Assembly (NCBI GenBank): GCA_002431545.1 | Contig: DJFY01000086.1 | Span: 1-40,551, forward strand | DNA length: 40,551 nucleotides | From: Cellvibrionales bacterium UBA5860 | Lineage (GTDB): Bacteria > Pseudomonadota > Gammaproteobacteria > Pseudomonadales > Porticoccaceae | Direction: 5' to 3' | Shown: positions 1 to 7,307 of the stretch, in pieces | Numbering within the stretch: position 1 is the stretch's first letter | How the letters are laid out: the number at the start of each line of letters is the position of its first letter | The notes under the pieces: generated by a model | Seen by the model: only the letters and a program-made list of their open reading frames with translations | Database searches by the model: none | What the model was told of the DNA's origin: nothing | Made by a program: the position numbers and the translations under genes

Positions 1-55
1 TCGTATTTCTTTATGTGCATGGTGATTTACCCCCACTCTGTAGTTGACGCACGCC

Positions 56-84
56 AAAAAACACTCCCTAGTCCTAAGGAGTGT
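56..84 (-). terminator. Rho-independent terminator after the RND/YCF48 gene pair
   Basis: A 7-bp perfect inverted repeat (ACACTCC at 61-67, GGAGTGT at 78-84) has a 10-nt loop and, read on the minus strand, is followed directly by a run of T (complement of 56-60). It lies about 165 nt past the stop of the YCF48-like gene and is the first plausible transcript end. The remaining leading bases (1-55 and 85-248) are AT-rich and I see no gene in them. Confidence 0.6.
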
Positions 85-248
85 ATTCAACACTTAAAAA
101 AAATAATTCTGAGTGCTAACTTCTTTACTTCCACTTCCATATTGCTGTAACTGTCTAAATAGTACTGCGCCTGCCCACATCGAGCCTTTAAGCAGTCGAG
201 ACTGGTTTACTGTTTTGCCATAAAGTGAATAGAAACAGCAAATAAAAA

Positions 249-1226
249 TTAATTATTGATTTCGAGAACTCTACCCGAATGCCCAACCATAACCACACGC
301 TCGGGTGCGCCCGTTTTTTTCAAGCCGGCGACGGCCTGATACCACTTCACGGGCACGTCGCCCGCAGTGATCGATTCCCACGATTTACCGTAGTCACGGC
401 TGTGCAGCAACGTCCTAATCCCACTCACAAAAACTTCGCCACCACTGGACGACCAAACATCCAGCAGGTTTTCCCGCGTAGGTACTTTTATCATTTGCCA
501 TGAGCTCCCGCCGTCGGCGGTTTTAATCAGGGTACCGTCCTGTCCGACAGCGTAACCATTCTGCCGGTCGTAAAAATCGACGGAGAAAAGAGAAGAGCTG
601 GCTTTATTAAGCACCTCCCAGGAATCACCCCGATCGTTTGAAATCAGCACCAGTTGAAACTCGCCGACAATGACCAGCGTGCCATCATCCAGAATAGAGA
701 CGTCGTAAATGTGGGGCTCGAGAAAGTCATTGAGAATCGCCTCCCAATCAAAAGGGAGCTGCTCCCATGTTCGCCCAGAGTCCCGGGACCGGAGCACCGT
801 ACCAAAACCACCGACAGCTACCGCCAAACCACTCGAATCTGCTGCTACTGACAGCAATCTTTGATCACTACCGGACGTCGTCACCTGCCAACCTTCCGCA
901 GCCTTAACCTGGACATGTCCGGATTGACCCACCGCGATGGGTGAAGCTCCGGAACAGGTGATACCTAGCAGGGCTTGATCAGTGACCGGTTTCTCCGGCT
1001 GCCAGCTCGCACCGCCATCGGAGCTGTTTAAAACAGTACCCGCGACACCTACCGCAATACCGTTATTTCCCTCGAAACAGACATCATACAAGGCATCGTG
1101 GGGAATACCCTGGTGTAAAAGATTCAGCACATCCTCCGCCGCTCGAGCAAGCTGGGCGCCCCCGCACAAAAAAGCGACAAACGCTAACGCACTGAAAGAT
1201 TGTGATTTTAATACTGACCGCAACAT
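249..1226 (-). CDS. Secreted YCF48/BNR-repeat beta-propeller protein
   Basis: This 325-aa protein has an N-terminal signal peptide (hydrophobic stretch to about residue 29, ending in LARA before AED). The rest is repeats of the form VGxxGTVLxSxDGGxSW, with Asp-box cores such as SSDGGASW, SRDSGRTW, SNDRGDSW, TADGGSSW and SRDYGKSW. This matches the YCF48/photosystem II assembly-factor-like family, a periplasmic or exported beta-propeller of unknown function in non-photosynthetic bacteria. The start is ATG with an upstream GAGGA. It lies 102 nt downstream of the RND exporter on the same strand and is probably co-transcribed with it. From family knowledge, YCF48-like genes recur beside RND/MMPL transporters in hydrocarbon- and steroid-degradation clusters, where an accessory role in export or envelope handling of hydrophobic molecules has been supposed. 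The family call is firm; the function is inference. Confidence 0.85.
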   Translation of the reverse strand: MLRSVLKSQSFSALAFVAFLCGGAQLARAAEDVLNLLHQGIPHDALYDVCFEGNNGIAVGVAGTVLNSSDGGASWQPEKPVTDQALLGITCSGASPIAVGQSGHVQVKAAEGWQVTTSGSDQRLLSVAADSSGLAVAVGGFGTVLRSRDSGRTWEQLPFDWEAILNDFLEPHIYDVSILDDGTLVIVGEFQLVLISNDRGDSWEVLNKASSSLFSVDFYDRQNGYAVGQDGTLIKTADGGSSWQMIKVPTRENLLDVWSSSGGEVFVSGIRTLLHSRDYGKSWESITAGDVPVKWYQAVAGLKKTGAPERVVMVGHSGRVLEINN

Positions 1227-1328
1227 TTAATTCTAATTCCTCTTCTCCCAAACGCTAGCCTCTCGGCAGCACGCTAGTACCGCAGCTCTTCGCATGTCAA
1301 CGGAGGCTACCACTCCCCACGATTAGTT

Positions 1329-3749
1329 TTACTGATAAGCCTCATCCCCGGCGGCGTAGTCCGACAGGTCGACCCCTTCTCCGACGAGCAAATCTTCTGA
1401 GCCAACAAATTTCGGCTTCATCAGCCATACCAGCAGCGGCACGACGATAAGCGCGATAACCATGTTGATGAGCATCACCATCACCAACAACAAGCCCATG
1501 TCGGCCAGGAATTTCAACTCGGACATAAAGTACCAGGGCAGGATACCAATCAACACTATCGTCGCTGTGAAGAAGATAGCTTTACCCGTTGTCGCTACCG
1601 AAGCAAGAATTGCGAGCCCGTAGTCTTCGTGCTCCTGATACTCTTCGCAAATCCGGCTCAACAGGTAAATACCGTAGTCGATACCAACACCAATACCGAT
1701 GGCGGCGATTGGCAAGGTGTTTACATCGAGGCCAATGCCCATATACACCATGACGGCCGCCAAAAAGCAGTTGGACATATTGACCGGTATCAACAGCAGA
1801 AAACCAGCGACCACCGAACGATAGGCATAGGTACAGGTGATCAGAATAACAAGGTTAAGCAGCCCCAGAATAATGTATTGATACAGGTCAACGGTGTCGT
1901 TTATCGACTGCTGCAGCGCAATGGTGCCGGACCCCAGCCTGATATTGAATTTCTCGTGATCCAGCCCTATTTGATCCAGGGCAGCCCGCACCTGCTCAAG
2001 CGCCTGATCAACGGTTTCCTGCTTGTTGTCCTTATACCAGAGAGAAACCGTCCCGTTTTGCTGCACGAAGTCCGACACGTGAGAAAACGCTTTCGGGCTA
2101 CTGCCAAATAAGACCGCGCCAGCTGCCGCGGACACTGCAGGGTCAGAATAATCTAGCGGCCCCCATTTGGGGTTGCCGCCACTAAATAATCGGTTTGCCT
2201 CCGGCAAATAATCGGCAAAAGACAAAGTCGCTTCCGGCGGCGACTCGTCGCTTTCGACGAGTCGCTGCAAGGCAGCCATTTTGAATATGGTATCCGCCTG
2301 CTTAAGCAAACGCTCCTGTTCCTGCTCCTTAACCTCGAAAATGATCTCCAGGGTATTTAAGCCCGGGAAATGGTCATTAATCTTACCCACCGAGACGTTG
2401 TATTCAGAGTCACTCCAGAGCAGATTACTGCCTTCGACCGGATTGCCGATTTTAATCTGTAGCATCTTAAAGATGCTCAACACAAACAAAATACCGACGA
2501 CCGCCGTGGTGTAGCGAGCAGGCTTGCCATAACTCAGCTTGGACAGCCGCTGCAGCATATGTTTTACGCCACTGTGGAAACCACCGCCTTCGACCCCAAT
2601 CATCTGATTGACATTTTTCGGCTCGGGCATCATCGACAAAAGTAGAGGCGTCAAGAAAACACCTGCGGGTATCAACATCAGCGCCCAGAATCCGCAGAAA
2701 ATCGCAAACCTTTCCATGGTGGGAATCGGCGCCACGGCAATCAAAAACAATCCAGCAGAATCCGTAATAATGCCCAGCGTACCGGGGGCCATCATCACAC
2801 TCATGCAAATTTCTGCCGCTTTTTTGCGATCCTTGACGTGATAGTAAATCTCGTAATACCGCTCGATAAACTGCACGCAATGGCTAAATGACCGGGCCAC
2901 AAGAAGCAGTGGCACAACCATGATCAGCGGTTCAATCGGGTCTCCTAACCAGCCGACAAAACCAAAACCCCAAATCGCGGCGACCAGACTACTGACCACG
3001 GGCACGACAACGCCGACAATATTGCGCATGTACAGCACCAGCGACAACAACAAAGCTGTGCCGGTGATTGCAAAAATCGTTAGCATTTGTTTTTCGTAGT
3101 AGTACACCCAACCGGTGAGCATGGGCTGGCCCGCGACATAAATCTCATGAACATCGTCACGCTCAGCCTCTACAATATTTTCCTGAATAAAATTAAAAAC
3201 CACGCCGTAATCCAGCAAACGCTCGATAAAAGTGGCCTGAATCAATGTGGCGGTTTCATCCTGGGAAATAAGGAAAGTCTGACTACTGGGTGACTTTTTG
3301 ACCCGCTCGATAAACTCGCGCATCTCCTCCGGCGTCTTGGGAGCCGAATCGCCCATTAACGGCTGACTATCGATTCCAAAGGGCGTGGCCTGCGCGTAGC
3401 GAGCTTTTTCCGTGCTGATGGAAAGTATCTGGTCGTGATCGACACCTGGCGTGAGGTCGATATTGCGCGTCATATCCCAGACTTTCTGCAAAGTGTCCGG
3501 CTGATAGATCGATTTACCGTCAGTACGCTTGACCATGACGGTAACGGTAAGAGGGTTGCCAAAATTCGGGTGATCCAGATAGGTTTCTACAAATGGATGA
3601 CTCTTTGGCAGCAAGTCAGTAAATATGGTTTTTAATTCAACCTTGTATACACCGGCGGCGAAAAAGGCAGTAATAACGGTCATGATGAGCATTGACGCCC
3701 ACCGGTGGTGCATGACCAATCTGGCTAGCCGATAACGAACGGTTTCCAA
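1329..3749 (-). CDS. RND superfamily exporter (MMPL/HAE3-type)
   Basis: This 806-aa inner-membrane protein has the RND layout of two equal halves. A first TM segment (about 14-33) is followed by a large periplasmic loop (about 34-215), a TM bundle (about 220-430), a second loop (about 435-630) and a second TM bundle (about 635-790). The TM segment with GIGVGIDYGIYLLSR near residue 688 carries the acidic residue expected in the proton relay. The length and single-polypeptide design fit the hydrophobe/amphiphile exporter (HAE-3/MMPL) group rather than AcrB, which is longer and works with TolC and an adaptor. The start is TTG at 3749, preceded by AGGGGG with 8-nt spacing; no better ATG exists. 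The YCF48 gene follows on the same strand and the Cu-MMO operon lies upstream. The substrate is unknown; export or envelope trafficking of a hydrophobic compound or lipid is inferred. Confidence 0.88.
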   Translation of the reverse strand: METVRYRLARLVMHHRWASMLIMTVITAFFAAGVYKVELKTIFTDLLPKSHPFVETYLDHPNFGNPLTVTVMVKRTDGKSIYQPDTLQKVWDMTRNIDLTPGVDHDQILSISTEKARYAQATPFGIDSQPLMGDSAPKTPEEMREFIERVKKSPSSQTFLISQDETATLIQATFIERLLDYGVVFNFIQENIVEAERDDVHEIYVAGQPMLTGWVYYYEKQMLTIFAITGTALLLSLVLYMRNIVGVVVPVVSSLVAAIWGFGFVGWLGDPIEPLIMVVPLLLVARSFSHCVQFIERYYEIYYHVKDRKKAAEICMSVMMAPGTLGIITDSAGLFLIAVAPIPTMERFAIFCGFWALMLIPAGVFLTPLLLSMMPEPKNVNQMIGVEGGGFHSGVKHMLQRLSKLSYGKPARYTTAVVGILFVLSIFKMLQIKIGNPVEGSNLLWSDSEYNVSVGKINDHFPGLNTLEIIFEVKEQEQERLLKQADTIFKMAALQRLVESDESPPEATLSFADYLPEANRLFSGGNPKWGPLDYSDPAVSAAAGAVLFGSSPKAFSHVSDFVQQNGTVSLWYKDNKQETVDQALEQVRAALDQIGLDHEKFNIRLGSGTIALQQSINDTVDLYQYIILGLLNLVILITCTYAYRSVVAGFLLLIPVNMSNCFLAAVMVYMGIGLDVNTLPIAAIGIGVGIDYGIYLLSRICEEYQEHEDYGLAILASVATTGKAIFFTATIVLIGILPWYFMSELKFLADMGLLLVMVMLINMVIALIVVPLLVWLMKPKFVGSEDLLVGEGVDLSDYAAGDEAYQ

Positions 3750-3940
3750 CGCGCTTTCCCCCTGGCAAGACTACAAGAAGTTTGTTATTAGTTCTTGATT
3801 CGGTCATGTGGTGCGAATCCAGCTGACCTAACCGGATTTTCCGCCATCCCGAAAAGCGCCTGACTCTATCATGGCGATTCTGTGACGTCCACAATATAAA
3901 TAAATATGACTGTAAAAAAGCCTCTATTTTCAGTAACTTT

Positions 3941-3965
3941 GTAAGGGTCCTTACGTAATATACGT
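3941..3965. promoter_or_regulatory. Two adjoining palindromes upstream of the RND exporter
   Basis: GTAAGG-GT-CCTTAC (3941-3954) is a perfect 6-bp inverted repeat. It overlaps by two bases ACGTA-ATA-TACGT (3953-3965), a perfect 5-bp inverted repeat. They lie about 190 nt upstream of the TTG start of the RND gene. Back-to-back short palindromes of this size suggest operator half-sites for a dimeric regulator, but the regulator is unknown. Confidence 0.35.
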
Positions 3966-4136
3966 CAGCACGCAGACATAAATAGAGTAAGCTTTAGTTA
4001 TTCATGTAGGATCGTGCACTGGGATCTGACACCCATTCAATCTTTCGTGATATCTTCAAATAGAATCTATCTTCACTACGGCAACCGCGACTTTGTCGAA
4101 CGATTATTTAGAAGATGGGGGGAAATACAGGAATAA

Positions 4137-4152
4137 AAAAGCTATCGCTTTT
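4137..4152 (-). terminator. Weak hairpin, possible end of the pmo-type transcript
   Basis: AAAAGC-TATC-GCTTTT forms a 6-bp stem with a 4-nt loop, and on the minus strand it is followed by T-rich sequence. It lies about 90 nt past the stop of the cupredoxin gene, the last gene of the copper operon. Four of the six pairs are A-T, so the stem is weak and the call is tentative. Confidence 0.3.
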
Positions 4153-4243
4153 AAGAAGCACGGAAATGGAAGCTCGTTGTTCTCTTTACAGCGGTGCAAC
4201 GAGGCGCTACACAACAGCCACACCCGCCGACAGGCAAAGCCAC

Positions 4244-4915
4244 CTAACGCGAGATGCGTGCTTTCCAAACAACGACCAAACCGGCGGCAATCATCAGGCA
4301 AAACAAACCAGCACCCCAAAGCCAGCGCGGCATGGTTTCGTCCGCCCGCTCGAAAGTAGCACTGACTCCGGGAACACTCCAGAGGTCACCACTCCCGCGA
4401 CCAACCACAAGCTGGGCCTTCATACCTTTTTCCATATGCTGAGCGATGTCGCAATGTACAAGATAAGTCCTGTCATCGCTCGGCACAATAAAGGTGCCGC
4501 TTTGACGATGCCCTCCGGCAGCTTCCATATGAAACATGCCCTGGTCATACAAGTATTTCGGCAATCCGTGCACCATCCACTGGTGGCGCACACGGTCTTG
4601 ATTTATAAAGGTCACCGTTATTCGACTGCACGGCTCAACCTGCCATTGATGATCGCTAAAACCAAAAGTCGTGCCTGGGAAAGGTTTCGCATACTCAGTA
4701 CCAGCAGTCACCTCGAACTGGTACTCCCGGCGTATTTCTGAACAATCCTCTGGCAACTTATCGGCATTCTCATTCATCACCATCCCTGTTTCGTCCATTT
4801 TCATGGCGTGATGATCGTTGTGGTGGTGATGCTCCATCTCTGGCTGCGCTTGGGTAATACCGGAGTAGAGCAGCAGCACACCGACGACAAAGTAACCGAC
4901 GAACGAGCTAATCAT
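4244..4915 (-). CDS. Membrane-anchored cupredoxin (type 1 copper) with His/Met-rich N-terminus
   Basis: This 223-aa protein has an N-terminal signal peptide (about 1-23), then a metal-binding-looking His/Met-rich segment (about 28-48, with EMEHHHHNDHHAMKM). A cupredoxin domain (about 62-172) follows, and one C-terminal TM helix (about 197-217) with a basic tail. A type 1 copper site is visible: His111 in RHQWMVHG, then Cys155, His160 and Met165 in the canonical C-x4-H-x4-M arrangement. The predicted topology puts the domain in the periplasm, anchored at the C-terminus. The ATG overlaps the end of the multicopper oxidase gene by 8 bp, so the two are translationally coupled. Likely roles (inference) are electron transfer to or from the multicopper oxidase or the monooxygenase, or copper delivery. 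It resembles PmoD only in topology: PmoD has a CuA-like site, whereas these ligands suit a mononuclear blue-copper centre. Confidence 0.82.
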   Translation of the reverse strand: MISSFVGYFVVGVLLLYSGITQAQPEMEHHHHNDHHAMKMDETGMVMNENADKLPEDCSEIRREYQFEVTAGTEYAKPFPGTTFGFSDHQWQVEPCSRITVTFINQDRVRHQWMVHGLPKYLYDQGMFHMEAAGGHRQSGTFIVPSDDRTYLVHCDIAQHMEKGMKAQLVVGRGSGDLWSVPGVSATFERADETMPRWLWGAGLFCLMIAAGLVVVWKARISR

Positions 4916-6614
4916 TGCGCTTCTTCACGAAGGTCCAGACCCACAAAAGACCCAGCAACAAGCCGATCACGATAGTCAAAGCCAAAATCCTAAGCGTTGA
5001 AATCGCGTACGGCTCGACGCTTTCGAGCAGGGACGTCGAACCATCCGCTGAATCTCTGCGATAAAACTCAGGTGCCAGAAAATTATTCCAGTCCAGACCA
5101 AAAGTCATCGGCCAACCATCATCCTGCAGGTATTTGTCGTAAACAATTGCGCTGACATTCCCGCCCGGCCCCAGGCCGTTGGTGGTGACGCCTCGCTCCC
5201 GATGATCGTGCATCAACCAGACGCCAGGGCCATAGCTATGCAGACCATCGTCCTTTGTCGACAAGTCCAGATCCACGCGCTGCGCCGACGCTATCCAAAC
5301 CACATCGCGGGTAATACGGGCCGGCTCGGGATGCTCGACACCATCGTAGTGAGTGATAGTCACTTTATGTCCGTGCGTGTGGAGCGCCACTCCTTCGCTC
5401 CCGGCGTTTAACACGCGCAGCTTCACCCGCTCATCTGGGGCAGTCACGATCAGTGAATCCCTGGCGGTATAGGGAAAAGAGCGTCCATTAAGCATGTAAT
5501 ATTCGAAATCCGCCTGGCTGATGTCGTATTGCCGGTGCACCCGCTGCGTGATAACACGTGGATCGTTACTCGACTGCACCGCTTCTCCGAGTTCTTTATC
5601 GAAGTCCTGATAATGAAGATCGTATTCTCGGTCGTAGCTTTCCTTGCTGGCCACGGAAGGGTGACGTACCAGCCCATCACCGATGTTAAAAGTCTGCAGC
5701 CAGTTGTTGGGCCGGTTCTCCTCGACTACGAACAAACCGTTTAAACCCATCAGGATGTGCGCCTGCACCTCTACGTGGCAGTGATAGAACATCGAGCCCG
5801 CCTGTCGCGGCTGCATCTCATAAGTGCGCTGCTTACCCGGCATCAAAGGCTTTTCGCTGGTGACGGGAACACCGTCATTACCTTCACCGTTCTCGTCCAG
5901 AAAGGGATGGTCTACCCCGTGAAAATGGATCGTATGCGGCATGTAATGGGTATTCTCCAGCGTCACCTTGATCTGGTCGCCCTGCTCTACACGAATGGCC
6001 GGCGAAGGCATCCTTAACCCAGGCTGCGCAATCAGCGACTCAAAATTTTCCGTCGACATGCCAACCGACTTGGGGGCAAACACCCAAAACCCAGGTTTGA
6101 TTCCGGGCGCGACTGAATACTGGACCACGGGTTCGTTGATATCTGGCGAGGCGCCGTTAAGTTCGAATACTTCCAAACGAATATGGATTTCGTCCGGGTC
6201 GCCATCCTGATCCAGGTCGCGACCCTTGACGACAGCGTCAGGAGACAGGCGGGCATTCATCAAGGTCATATGGCCGACGTTGTTCGTGCCTTTGACAAAC
6301 GCCGCGATGGCGTGGGGATTATCTGCAAGGCAACCGGGTTCGGCCAGAATATCGATGCCGGCTACAGTCTGCGCCTTGCGCCAGCCCTTGAGATCAGGAG
6401 GACAGATATCGCCGATTTCATCGTAATCGGAATCTTGCAGCGGCCGGGCAGGAATAGTAGCAGGCGCTTCCCGATAGTCAGTAGCACCAAACTGCTTGTC
6501 ATACCAGACGCGCCAGTCGCGCGGATACCATTGCCATGGTACTAACGCTACGATTAATAACGTCAGAACGACTAAGACAAGGGCTCGAACAAGGACTCTC
6601 AAAACTTCAGGCAA
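4908..6614 (-). CDS. Two-domain multicopper oxidase with the blue-copper Cys in the first cupredoxin domain
   Basis: This 568-aa protein has an N-terminal TM/signal anchor (about 8-27) and a C-terminal TM helix (about 541-563). Cupredoxin domain 1 contains HTIHFHG (227-233) and the type 1/type 3 motif YHCH (277-280, Cys279) with A-His286-ILM289-G after it. Domain 2 contains HTHGH (412-416) and MHDH (468-471), which supply trinuclear-site histidines but no Cys. Two cupredoxin domains with the only T1 Cys in the first correspond to the type C two-domain arrangement, unlike three-domain laccases or CopA/CueO. The start is TTG at 6614, 15 nt after the stop of the preceding gene; an upstream ATG in another frame terminates at once. 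It could oxidise Cu(I), a quinol or small reductant, or act as a nitrite reductase-like enzyme. Its position in the Cu-MMO operon favours a copper or electron-supply role (inference). Confidence 0.85.
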   Translation of the reverse strand: MPEVLRVLVRALVLVVLTLLIVALVPWQWYPRDWRVWYDKQFGATDYREAPATIPARPLQDSDYDEIGDICPPDLKGWRKAQTVAGIDILAEPGCLADNPHAIAAFVKGTNNVGHMTLMNARLSPDAVVKGRDLDQDGDPDEIHIRLEVFELNGASPDINEPVVQYSVAPGIKPGFWVFAPKSVGMSTENFESLIAQPGLRMPSPAIRVEQGDQIKVTLENTHYMPHTIHFHGVDHPFLDENGEGNDGVPVTSEKPLMPGKQRTYEMQPRQAGSMFYHCHVEVQAHILMGLNGLFVVEENRPNNWLQTFNIGDGLVRHPSVASKESYDREYDLHYQDFDKELGEAVQSSNDPRVITQRVHRQYDISQADFEYYMLNGRSFPYTARDSLIVTAPDERVKLRVLNAGSEGVALHTHGHKVTITHYDGVEHPEPARITRDVVWIASAQRVDLDLSTKDDGLHSYGPGVWLMHDHRERGVTTNGLGPGGNVSAIVYDKYLQDDGWPMTFGLDWNNFLAPEFYRRDSADGSTSLLESVEPYAISTLRILALTIVIGLLLGLLWVWTFVKKRND

Positions 6615-6629
6615 TAAACTTGATCATTG

Positions 6630-7307
6630 TCATTTCGGCCGAAAAATATGGCTACGCCCGGCCCCATATATAAATATTGCACACAGCAAAAAAAGCAGCG
6701 CGAAATACTTTACATACTTTCCGTATTGCGGCGAGCCAACGGCGAACGGAAATACAGACGTGTATTTCAACCCTGTTTCCAGGTGATGCGCATTGACAAT
6801 GCCGATGTAGCCTCCCTCCTGGACGAAGTTGTAACGAACATTCATCACGCCTTTCTGGAATTGCCGAGGCTCCTGATAATAAATAGTTGCCTTTTCTATC
6901 GCTTCGGGACCGCCTAAATCCGCATAGGTCGCGGTTACGCCGATGCTGTTAACATCGCGCACGATACGAAAATCAAGCTCCATGTTACGAAGTTCGTCGC
7001 TGATAAAATCAATCACAAATATACTTTCCGCGACCAACGGGATATCTTCGCAAAATTCCTGGGTCGCTCGCTGTTTTGGCAGGTAGCCTGTGAAATGCGC
7101 CTTGTAACGATCGATTTTTATAATACAGACGTCGTCTTCTACCGACACTCCACCGTGCCCGAATACGGCGGGAGCAAATAGCGTGACGCTAACGAATAAC
7201 GCCAACGCCGTTAAATAATGGGCAGGCCAGGAAAAAAAGTTCACAAAATAGTCTTGATGCTTATGAAAACTGCCAGTGAGCGCACGGACCCATCCCATAT
7301 GACTCAA
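6630..7307 (-). CDS. Membrane-anchored periplasmic protein of unknown function in the Cu-MMO operon
   Basis: This 225-aa protein has a hydrophobic signal segment (about 30-48) and a periplasmic domain beginning at about His51 (HGGVSVEDDVC), with two Cys (C61 in VCIIKI, C86 in FCEDIP). A C-terminal TM helix (about 198-216) has a short basic tail. I recall related sequences with the pattern HGG..EDD.C...HF..Y.P...FCED.P next to copper monooxygenase or copper genes, but no function is established that I know of. Signal peptide cleavage after AVFG would leave His51 as the N-terminal residue. The TTG start at 7307 overlaps the pmoB stop; ATG at 7298 (222 aa) is the alternative, and neither has a clear Shine-Dalgarno site. 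Placement directly behind pmoB argues for a role in assembling, metallating or stabilising the monooxygenase (inference). Confidence 0.8.
   Translation of the reverse strand: MSHMGWVRALTGSFHKHQDYFVNFFSWPAHYLTALALFVSVTLFAPAVFGHGGVSVEDDVCIIKIDRYKAHFTGYLPKQRATQEFCEDIPLVAESIFVIDFISDELRNMELDFRIVRDVNSIGVTATYADLGGPEAIEKATIYYQEPRQFQKGVMNVRYNFVQEGGYIGIVNAHHLETGLKYTSVFPFAVGSPQYGKYVKYFALLFLLCAIFIYGAGRSHIFRPK

Larger units (their letters stand above)
3750..4243. other. Gene-free stretch between the RND exporter and the copper operon
   Basis: These 494 bases hold no ORF I can support as a gene. The stretch is AT-rich around 3890-4000. It contains two adjoining palindromes at 3941-3965 (listed separately) and a weak hairpin with T residues at 4137-4152. 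It presumably carries the end of the pmo-type transcript and the promoter of the RND/YCF48 pair, but I could not pick a convincing -35/-10 pair on the minus strand. Confidence 0.6.

Noticed and set aside
3637..3894. 85-aa minus-strand ORF upstream of the RND exporter
   Set aside because: It overlaps the real RND start in another frame, has no ribosome site and no recognisable features.
4093..4741. Plus-strand ORFs (88 and 208 aa) opposite the cupredoxin gene
   Set aside because: They run antisense to a gene with clear copper ligands and have low-complexity, shadow-like composition.
4908..6614. Reading the multicopper oxidase as copper nitrite reductase (NirK)
   Set aside because: The second domain retains HTHGH and HDH for a trinuclear centre, and the T1 loop is the YHCH form rather than the YHCAPGG form of NirK.
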